Below, one piece after another: positions 27,806 to 35,400 of a DNA stretch of 59,360 bases; the stretch's first letter is position 1, and each line of letters starts with the position of its first letter. The stretch spans positions 1 through 59,360 of the forward strand of contig JAFYYJ010000084.1 in the NCBI GenBank assembly GCA_017557605.1, written 5' to 3'. A program made the translations under genes and the position numbers. The stretch is from Salinivirgaceae bacterium. GTDB lineage: Bacteria; Bacteroidota; Bacteroidia; Bacteroidales; SZUA-534. The notes under the pieces were generated by a model. It made no database searches and was not told where the DNA came from. It saw only the letters and a list, made by a program, of their open reading frames with translations.

Positions 27806-28528
27806 CTAATTTCCGGTTTTACGTTTGGTTATCAATCCCGAGCTGGTGAAGATGCGCTGCGAAATGGCCGGCTCGCCAAGCAGATACAGGTTGCTGCTGC
27901 CCGACATCACAATTGACAGAGATTTCTTCACATTCACCGAAACTTCGGCATAACCCGACCCTACAACTACGCAATTGTCGGTTTGCATGTCGAAAGCGTT
28001 GAATTCGGTATCGTCCGACGATTCCACAGTCAGACTCTCAGTATAGCCACGCAGCGACACCTGGCTGAAATCCTGAGTCTTTATTTTTGTGTGTTTGGCT
28101 GTGAATTCGAAATTGACTTTTACGTTGTTGCCGCAGATTATCTCAATATCGTCGAAGGTGTTGGCGCGGTTCGATTTCAGCTCCACCTCATTCATCAGCA
28201 CTATTTGCTTCAAACTTTTGTAGGCCACCGATATTGTTATCTGCTTGGCTTTCTTTATGTTGTTTGGAACTATCACATATAGCACCCCGTTGTTTACTGA
28301 TGTTTGGAACAGTTCCAAAAGATTTTCATCGGCTTCTATTTTCACATTTTCAGTGGCTTCTTGCGTCAGATAGAGCTCGGCTTGCCCCTGGACTACCAGC
28401 TTGCTGAACCCTGTCACCATTCTGACATCGGTTTTTATCTTGTCGTTTCCCTTGATTGACTGAGCGTTAACACCAAATGGTATTATTGCAAGCAGTATTA
28501 GCGCAATTACAGACGTTTTTATCTTCAT
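27806..28528 (-). CDS. DUF2807 (head GIN domain) exported protein
   Basis: From the ATG at 28526-28528 the product is 240 residues with a signal peptide (MKIKTSVIALILLAIIPFG, cleavage after NAQ). The rest has the repetitive beta pattern of the DUF2807/GIN domain: FSKLVVQGQAELYLTQ, VKIEADENLLELFQTSV, then repeated LxxIxxxNxVxVNF-like strands ending in GSSNLYLLGE. These proteins are exported and proposed to be adhesin- or polysaccharide-related, but their function is unknown. The gene lies downstream of the LytTR regulator on the same strand, 66 nt apart. Confidence 0.82.
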   Translation of the reverse strand: MKIKTSVIALILLAIIPFGVNAQSIKGNDKIKTDVRMVTGFSKLVVQGQAELYLTQEATENVKIEADENLLELFQTSVNNGVLYVIVPNNIKKAKQITISVAYKSLKQIVLMNEVELKSNRANTFDDIEIICGNNVKVNFEFTAKHTKIKTQDFSQVSLRGYTESLTVESSDDTEFNAFDMQTDNCVVVGSGYAEVSVNVKKSLSIVMSGSSNLYLLGEPAISQRIFTSSGLITKRKTGN

Positions 28529-28593
28529 TATAGTATCAATTTGCGGGGCAAATGTCAAAAAAAAGAATTTAAAATCAAATATAAACTTGCGCT

Positions 28594-29361
28594 TTACATA
28601 TCGTGCTGAATATTAGCCGACATGGCGGACATAAACTCGTTGCGCTTGCGCCGCGACAATATGGCCGTTGAGCCGCCCTCCATAGCAATGTCGCCGTCGA
28701 AGCGCGACACTTTCTGCACAAAATTCAGATTGACAATGTGCGACTGGTGCGTGCGGAAAAACGGATAATCCTCAAGCATCGCCTCAAACTCGCCCAGGTT
28801 TTTCGAAACCAGTAGTTTGTCGCGGCCTTTAATGTGCAGTGTGCAGTAATTGCCGTCCGATTGTATGTGGATTATGTCGTTAATATTCACAAAATCAATC
28901 GATTCGGAAGTGGCGAGAACAATTTTTACAGGTTTTTCCTTTTTGGTGTTCTGGAGCAGTGTCTCAATTTTCTCTTCGTTCTGCACCTTCGGCGTCTCTT
29001 TTTGCGTTATTTTTTTTATCGCCACATCCATATCGTTGAAATCGAATGGTTTAAGCAGATAATCGACGGCGCTGTACTTGAAGGCTTTTATTGCGTATTG
29101 GTTGTAGGCTGTGACAAAAATGACACTGAAACTGCGGTTGGTGATTCGCTCCAAAATATCGAAAGCGCTGCCGTCGGGCAGTTCGATGTCCATGAAAACC
29201 AAATCGGGGGCGGTGGTTGTCAGCAGTTTGACAGCCGACTCTACTGAATTAGCCGTGCCCAGAATCTCGAAATCGGGATATTTGTCGTTCAGAAACGACA
29301 TGAGCGATTCCTTGGCGTCTGGTTCATCATCGATAATTACGGTTTTTAACTTTTTTGTCAT
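28594..29361 (-). CDS. LytTR-type response regulator
   Basis: The receiver domain is intact: acidic residues D11 and D12, phosphoacceptor D58 in VFMDIELPDG, and K107 in LLKPF. The C-terminal LytTR DNA-binding domain is seen in HIQSDGNYCTLHIKG, LLVSKNLGEFEAML and FFRTHQSHIVNLNFV. At 255 residues this is a typical AgrA/LytR-like regulator. No sensor kinase lies next to it, so its partner (usually a LytS/YehU-like histidine kinase in this phylum) must be elsewhere. The downstream DUF2807 gene may be a target or a chance neighbour. Confidence 0.92.
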   Translation of the reverse strand: MTKKLKTVIIDDEPDAKESLMSFLNDKYPDFEILGTANSVESAVKLLTTTAPDLVFMDIELPDGSAFDILERITNRSFSVIFVTAYNQYAIKAFKYSAVDYLLKPFDFNDMDVAIKKITQKETPKVQNEEKIETLLQNTKKEKPVKIVLATSESIDFVNINDIIHIQSDGNYCTLHIKGRDKLLVSKNLGEFEAMLEDYPFFRTHQSHIVNLNFVQKVSRFDGDIAMEGGSTAILSRRKRNEFMSAMSANIQHDM

Positions 29362-29403
29362 TACAGATACTCAAAACAAATGCTCAATAATGAGTCAAAT
29401 ATA

Positions 29404-30108
29404 TTAAAAATCGTTATCATCATGCATCCGGTCGGCATTTTTCGCACCTTCAACCACAATCACTATCTCGCCTTTTACTCCGGTTTCGGTAAAATGTACA
29501 ATGGCTTCGGTTATGCTGCCGCGGAAATTCTCCTCGTGCAGTTTCGATATTTCGCGCGATACGCACACCATGCGTTCGTTGCCGAAAACGCCGCCAAACT
29601 GCTCCAGCGCTTTTATCAGCCGGTAGGGCGACTCGTAGAAAATCATTGTGCGGTCCTCGTCGCGCAAAGCCTCAATGCGTTTCTGACGGCCTTTTTTCTG
29701 CGGCAGGAAACCCTCGAAGCAGAAACGGTCGCTGGCGAATCCGCTATTGATGAGTGCCGGCACAAAAGCTGTGGCACCGGGCAGACACTCCACCTCAATG
29801 TCGTTGCTTATGCAGTGTTTTACAAGAAGATAGCCGGGGTCGGAAATGCCAGGTGTTCCGGCGTCGCTTATCAGTACGGCCGACTTCGCCGCGGCAATCA
29901 TCTCGACATAATGCGCCACCTGCTGATGCTCGTTGAATTTGTGGAAAGGTATCAGCCGGTTCTTTATCTCGTAGTGGTTCAGTAAGATTCTCGATGTGCG
30001 CGTGTCCTCAGCCATAACAAAATCGGCCTCTTTGAGCAACCTAAGGGCGCGCAAAGTGATGTCTTCTAAATTGCCGACTGGAGTGGGCACTAAAAACAAT
30101 TTCCCCAT
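29404..30108 (-). CDS. rsmI: 16S rRNA (cytidine1402-2'-O)-methyltransferase
   Basis: RsmI methylates the ribose of C1402 in the decoding centre of 16S rRNA. The 234-residue protein has the tetrapyrrole methylase-like fold with LVPTPVGNLEDITLRALRLL at the start, MAEDTRTSRILLNHYEI, and the AdoMet-site motif SDAGTPGISDPGYLLV (about residues 80-95). The ATG at 30106-30108 follows the coiled-coil gene stop by 5 nt, so the two are cotranscribed. Confidence 0.95.
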   Translation of the reverse strand: MGKLFLVPTPVGNLEDITLRALRLLKEADFVMAEDTRTSRILLNHYEIKNRLIPFHKFNEHQQVAHYVEMIAAAKSAVLISDAGTPGISDPGYLLVKHCISNDIEVECLPGATAFVPALINSGFASDRFCFEGFLPQKKGRQKRIEALRDEDRTMIFYESPYRLIKALEQFGGVFGNERMVCVSREISKLHEENFRGSITEAIVHFTETGVKGEIVIVVEGAKNADRMHDDNDF

Positions 30109-30113
30109 TGCCG

Positions 30114-31184
30114 CTATTTTTTGAATCGCTGGTAAATCAGTTCCAGAAAGTCAATTACTGTCTTATCTTCCTGATTCCATTGATATTGGCTGAATATTTT
30201 GGCCAGCACCTCGTCTATTCCGCTGGCTCCTTCAATCATGTCGATTGTCTGCTCGTACTGGACGCTGTCGTGATTGAACAGCTCGTTGATAAACAGCAAG
30301 CGGTCGTTTATTTTTATGGCTTTCCGCAGGTTGGTTATCGGGCGTTTGTTGTAGCGCGACGCAATGTCGGCCTTCTTTTCGAGTCCGGCCAGCACATCGT
30401 TAATTGACGGCACATGCTGCTGGAATTTGTCGGCCAGAGTAGCCGGCTGTTCCTGCTGAACTGTTTGTTTTGTCTCGGTCTCTTTTGCCTGATTGTCCGA
30501 TTCTGCGAATGTGTGCTCAACATTGATAGTGTTGTCGGCAAGCTCCTCGGCCAGCGATTTCGTTTTTTTCGCATCTTCCTCGGCCTTTCTGGCGGCTTCC
30601 TCAGCTGCTTTTCTGGCTTCTTCGGCTTCGGCTGCTCGGCGAGCCTCTTCTTCGGCAGCTTTGCGCGCAGCTTCCTCTTCTGCTTGTTTGCGAGCCAGCG
30701 CCTCGGCGGCTTGACGTGCCGCCTCCGCTTCCGCTGCTTTGCGTGCTTCCTCTTCAGCCTCGGCTTGTTTTCGAGCTTGTTCTTCGGCTTCAGCCTTGCT
30801 GGCTAATTCTTCTGCAACTTTTCGTGCGGCTTCGGCTTCGGCAAATTTCTTAGAGGCGTTATCTTCAGCAACTTTTTTCGAAAGTGCGCTTATCCAGCTT
30901 TTGCCCGATAATCGCGCGGCATGTTCGGATTTTTCTTCTCCCGCCTTTTGAGCGTCTTCGGCATATTTGCGGTATTTTTCTACTTCGGCATCAATATTGG
31001 TTTCCGCAGTGTTTTGTCCTTCAGGTAAAAGATGAACGGCTATATCGTTCAATGCCTGAATCTTATTTATCAGTAATTCAACTTCATAGCTCTGAACATT
31101 GCCGTCATCGGGCAGGTTCTCAATCATCGACTCAAGAACCGTTGACTCGGCCTTGATTATCTTAATTAGATTTTTTGTTTGCAT
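30114..31184 (-). CDS. Ala/Glu-rich coiled-coil protein
   Basis: Residues about 75-225 form a long, highly charged coiled coil built from AEEAARKAAEEEA-like heptads, similar in composition to the TolA stalk. The N-terminal 70 residues (MQTKNLIKIIKAESTVLESM) and the C-terminal ~100 residues (HVPSINDVLAGLEKKADIAS, then INDRLLFINELFNHD and FLELIYQRFKK) are compact and look globular. No signal peptide or membrane helix is evident, so it is probably cytoplasmic. The C-terminal segment with INDRLLFINELF is seen in Bacteroidales proteins of unknown function. It is the first gene of a pair with rsmI and is divergent from tdk. Confidence 0.72.
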   Translation of the reverse strand: MQTKNLIKIIKAESTVLESMIENLPDDGNVQSYEVELLINKIQALNDIAVHLLPEGQNTAETNIDAEVEKYRKYAEDAQKAGEEKSEHAARLSGKSWISALSKKVAEDNASKKFAEAEAARKVAEELASKAEAEEQARKQAEAEEEARKAAEAEAARQAAEALARKQAEEEAARKAAEEEARRAAEAEEARKAAEEAARKAEEDAKKTKSLAEELADNTINVEHTFAESDNQAKETETKQTVQQEQPATLADKFQQHVPSINDVLAGLEKKADIASRYNKRPITNLRKAIKINDRLLFINELFNHDSVQYEQTIDMIEGASGIDEVLAKIFSQYQWNQEDKTVIDFLELIYQRFKK

Positions 31185-31210
31185 CGCTTTCGATAAAGAT
31201 TTATTTTGCC

Positions 31211-31218
31211 AAAAATAA
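31211..31218 (-). promoter_or_regulatory. promoter of the coiled-coil/rsmI pair (-7 box)
   Basis: The minus-strand octamer TATTTTTG matches TAnnTTTG exactly, 27 nt before the ATG at 31184. No clear -33 box. Confidence 0.5.
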
Positions 31219-31270
31219 TTATTGATGTTGAATCAATATTTGTTGAACATCTAATTTTTTGGCTATCGAT

Positions 31271-31849
31271 ATGTTTTTGGAGAAAGACGGCACGCGCGAG
31301 GGTAGGATTGAAGTGATTTGCGGCTCAATGTTTTCGGGTAAGACGGAGGAGCTTATCCGCCGCATGAAGCGCGCCAAGATTGCCCGGCAGAAGGTTGAGA
31401 TTTTCAAGCCTAAGATAGATGTGCGCTACTCAGAGACCGATGTGGTGTCGCACGACGAGCACAGCATCCAGTCGACGCCGGTTGAAAGCCCGCAAAACAT
31501 CTTGCTGCTTGTAGGCGATGTGCAGGTGGTGGGTATTGATGAGGCGCAGTTTTTCGATGACGGACTGGTTGATGTCTGCAACCAACTGGCCGACAGTGGT
31601 ATACGTGTTATTGTGGCCGGGTTGGATATGGATTTCATGGGCAAGCCTTTTGGCCCGATACCCAAGCTTATGGCCGTAGCCGAAGATGTTACCAAGGTTC
31701 ACGCTGTGTGTGTGCATTGCGGCGCGTTGGCGCAATTCTCGCACCGTCTGGCCAAAACCGACAAACTTGTGCTGCTTGGCGAGACCGACAGTTACGAGCC
31801 GCTGTGCCGCAAGTGCTATCGGAAGGCGGTGGAGGGGGACAGACGCTGA
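31271..31849 (+). CDS. tdk: thymidine kinase
   Basis: Tdk phosphorylates thymidine to dTMP in the salvage pathway. The P-loop is [18 protein letters not shown], followed by [12 protein letters not shown] and the Walker B-like [12 protein letters not shown]. The zinc-binding cysteines are in VCVHCGALA and CRKCYRK near the C-terminus. The ATG at 31271 ([11 protein letters not shown]) is chosen; an upstream in-frame TTG would add four residues. Length (192) is normal for bacterial type II enzymes. It is divergent from the coiled-coil gene. Confidence 0.95.
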   Translation: MFLEKDGTREGRIEVICGSMFSGKTEELIRRMKRAKIARQKVEIFKPKIDVRYSETDVVSHDEHSIQSTPVESPQNILLLVGDVQVVGIDEAQFFDDGLVDVCNQLADSGIRVIVAGLDMDFMGKPFGPIPKLMAVAEDVTKVHAVCVHCGALAQFSHRLAKTDKLVLLGETDSYEPLCRKCYRKAVEGDRR

Positions 31850-31977
31850 TACTTTGACATAACGTAAACGAAAAACTAAAACGTAAGTACTGAGCGTTTT
31901 TTATATGGTTATCGCTTCGCGAGAAATCTCAACAAAATTTTAAAGAAAATTTATAAAAATTTGATTTTGAAGATATT

Positions 31978-32042
31978 GTCATTCTGACGAAAGTCAGGAT
32001 CTTACGTTATTGGCAAAGATGCTGAAACAAGTTCAGCATGAC
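31978..32042. repeat. REP-like repeat, copy 1 (65 bp)
   Basis: The unit runs from GTCATTCTGAC to CAGCATGAC and holds two hairpins: CTGAC-GAAA-GTCAG and ATGCTGAA-ACAAG-TTCAGCAT. A second copy follows 7 nt later. The palindrome based on ATGCTGAACTTGTTTCAGCAT is a repeat style widespread in Bacteroidota intergenic DNA. It lies in a gene-free stretch (31850-32410). Confidence 0.85.
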
Positions 32043-32049
32043 AAAAAAC

Positions 32050-32114
32050 GTCATTCTGACGGAAGTCAGAATCTTCTGTTATTGGCAGAGATGCCGAAAC
32101 AAGTTCGGCATGAC
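32050..32114. repeat. REP-like repeat, copy 2 (65 bp)
   Basis: Same layout as copy 1, with compensating changes in the second stem (ATGCCGAA-ACAAG-TTCGGCAT): both arms changed together, which indicates selection for the hairpin rather than for sequence. The copies differ at only a few other positions. Confidence 0.85.
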
Positions 32115-32172
32115 CATGAATTTTTAATTCGATTTTCTTAAAATTTCCGCTGCTGGGCGCAATTCCCAAATA

Positions 32173-32368
32173 ACGCCGAAGGCGTGGCATATCATAGGCC
32201 GGGGTGTGAACCCCGGTTAAACAATACGTTATGCCGATTGAACCCCAAAGGGGGTGACACAATTGGTTTTACGGTTGCGTGTGCCACCCGTTCCGGGTTT
32301 GGTTTGTGACTGGCAACAACAAAACAGGGGCTTACGCCCCTGCCTGTGTTATGTCGCCCCGTTGGGGC
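32173..32368. repeat. cluster of six short GC-rich hairpins
   Basis: Stems read in order: ACGCC-GAA-GGCGT (32173-32185), CCGGGGT-GTGA-ACCCCGG (32199-32216), ACCCC-AAA-GGGGT with one bulge (32242-32255), ACCCG-TTC-CGGGT (32286-32298), CAGGGGC-TTAC-GCCCCTG (32325-32342) and GCCCC-GTT-GGGGC (32356-32368). The block lies just past the stop of the giant fibre gene. On that strand the hairpins could end transcription or protect the 3' end, but none has a T run. A composite extragenic repeat is the simplest reading. Confidence 0.75.
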
Positions 32369-32410
32369 TGGTTGCATTGCAGGCGCAAGCATTGCACCCC
32401 TACAATGTTA

Positions 32411-35400
32411 TTATTTCTTCAGCAATTCCTCAACCAACCGTTTCAGCTCGTCTATCTGCTGCTGCTGGTTGTCTATCTTGGCCTGCTGGCTCTCAATTAT
32501 GCCTTGCTGCTCTTTCATGGCTTCGATAAGAAGCGGTGCCAAATTAGAGTATGTAACCGACTTGAATCCATTCTCGTCAGTCTCAACAGCCTCTGGCAGA
32601 ACAGCTTCCACCTCTTGCGCAATCACACCGGCATGTCTGTTGCTATCAAAATGCTGCTCGGGGAATTCATCCACACGCCAATTGTAGGTTACACCATTGA
32701 GTGTGAGAATCTTACTCAACGCATTTTCTATGTTCGTGATATTTGTTTTCCAACGTTTGTCAGATGAAGAATTTAGACTATTAACACTATAAATAGTTGA
32801 CCATCTATAGCTTGAGCCGCCCAAATCGTAGCTTCCCGTAGCTCCCGGGCGTAAAATTCCATTCACATATAACCTGCTGTTATCAAATTCTCCATAAATA
32901 AGCGGCGTAGTTGTGTTACTATTAGCTATATACAGTCTGTTGCTGCCAGTTTCTTGTGCACCAGCACCAGGACCAATAAATACATTATAGCTACCGGTAA
33001 TAGGAGATTCATAACTACCACCTCCGGCTCCGGCTCCAATCAAAACGTTCCTTGCCCCTGTATTATATATTCCAGCCCCACAGCCAACCACCGTACAAGC
33101 ATTTCCGACACTATAACCTGCCTCGGTGCCGATAATTACAGATGCTTGACATGTTGTGGTTGAACCGGCACTCTGCCCTATAAACACATTCCTACTACTG
33201 TTTATACTATTGGTATTGTATCCTGCCGACAGACCTATGTAAACATTAGAAGAGCCTTGGGCATTATAGCCGGCATAATTACCAATATGCACACTCATAT
33301 CGGAAGAAGTAGAATTTACTCCTGCCGAATTACCTATAAACACATTGGCCCCCCCATCGATATTAGAGTGACCAGCATATTCACCTGCAAAGAAGTTGCT
33401 TCCGCCAGTGGTGTTACTATATCCGGCCTCGCTGCCAATGCATATATTACTTTGACCTGTTGTGTTCTCATGACCTGCTTTGTAACCAAGGAACACATTA
33501 TTTGAAGCTTTATAATCAGTATAAGTGTTATCGCCGTCATGTACTTCTTCAGGCGCACCCTGTGTTTTATAACCAGCTTCGGTGCCAAGGAAGACGTTGT
33601 TTATACCGCCAGTGTTAGTGTAACCGGATTTGTTGCCAACAAATACGTTGCTGCTACCTGTTGTGTTTGACGCACCTGTGGTGAACCCTAAGAACACGTT
33701 GTCGGTTGCGGAGGTGTTTTTCACACCTGCATAATTGCCTAAGAATACATTGTTAGAGCCTGTTGTGTTGCTATAACCGGCCTCGTTGCCTAGGAACACG
33801 TTGTTTGAGCCATTGTAGATTGTTTCATCCGTGTTTGTGCGAGGATTTCTAACCGTCACAGTAACGGTTCCTTTTGTTTTATAACCGGCCTTATTGCCAA
33901 GAAACACGTTGTTAGAGCTTACGGTGTTTGTGTAGCCAGCTTGAGTGCCTAATACAACGTTATTGCCGCCGGTGGTGTTGTTCAGGCCTGCATAATATCC
34001 CAAGAATATGTTGTTGCTGGCTGTTGTGTTGTATCGTCCGGCATAATTGCCAAGGAACACGTTGCTCTCTCCTTCGGTGTTCACCGCTCCGCTGTTGTAG
34101 CCTAAAAACACATTATTATTGGCTTTTGTGTTTTTTCCTCCGGCATTGTTTCCTAAGAATACGTTGTTGTAGCCTGTAGTGTTACTATATCCTGCACGAT
34201 TGCCCAAGAACACATTGTTTGAGCCATTATAAACGGTTTCACTTGAGCCTGAAATTGGATTGTAAACAGAAACGGTTGTTGTGCCATTGGTTGAGTAACC
34301 CGCCAAGTTGCCTATAAACACGTTGTTGGAACTTAAGCTATTTGTATAGCCTGCCTGAGTACCTAATACCACATTGTTTGTGCCTGTGGTGTTGCTCATA
34401 CCTGCGTTGTAACCAAGGAACACGTTGTTGCTGGCTGTTGTGTTTTTCAGACCGGCATTGTTACCAAGGAACACGTTGTTATAACCTGTAGAGTTTGTGT
34501 AACCAGCTTGGGTGCCAAGGAATACGTTGTTTGAGCCGTTGTAAATGGTTTCACTCGTGTTTGTGCGCGGATTTGTAACTGACATGGTAGATGTCCCTTT
34601 GGTGGTATAACCAGCCAAGTTGCCTATAAACACGTTGTTGGAACTTAAGCTATTAGTATAGCCCGCTTGAGTTCCTAATACCACATTGTTTGCGCCTGTG
34701 GTGTTGCTCATACCTGCGTTGTAACCAAGGAACACGTTGTTGCTGGCTGTTGTGTTCTTAACACCGGCGTTGTTGCCAAGGAATACGTTGTTGTAACCGG
34801 TGGTGTTGCTGTAACCAGTCTGATTGCCAAGGAACACGTTGTTTGAGCCGTTGTAAATGGTTTCACTCGTGTTTGTGCGCGGATTTGTAACAGTCATTGT
34901 GCCAGTACCCTTGGTTGTGTAACCTGCCAAGTTACCTATAAACACGTTGTTGGAACTTTGGGTGTTTGTATATCCTGCGTTTGTACCCAAAACCACATTG
35001 TTTGCACCTGATGTGTTGGCTCTTCCTGCCTGATAGCCAAGGAATGTGTTATTAGATGCCGTGTTACTATATCCGGCATAATACCCGAGAAATACATTGT
35101 AATTAGTCGTTTTATTGTAATATCCCGCATGGTCGCCTATAAACACATTGAAATTACCTTCTGTGTTGCAATAACCAGCTCTGTTTCCCAAGAAAACATC
35201 TTGAGCGCCTTTTGTATTAGACCAACCTGCACGATAACCGACAAACACGTCCTCTGTCGTAGTTGATGTTGATGAGCCCTCACCTGCTTCTGGTCCAATA
35301 ATAACCGAGCGAGTCATTGATTGAGCTTTTAGTGCGGCATTATTACCCATCACAACGTTATCTGCGCCAGTAGTGTTGGCAATACCGGCCTTGTTTCCAA

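Noticed and set aside
31978..32114. Possible CRISPR array (two repeats)
   Set aside because: The units are 65 bp, internally palindromic and 7 bp apart; no spacers and no cas genes. REP-like repeats explain them.
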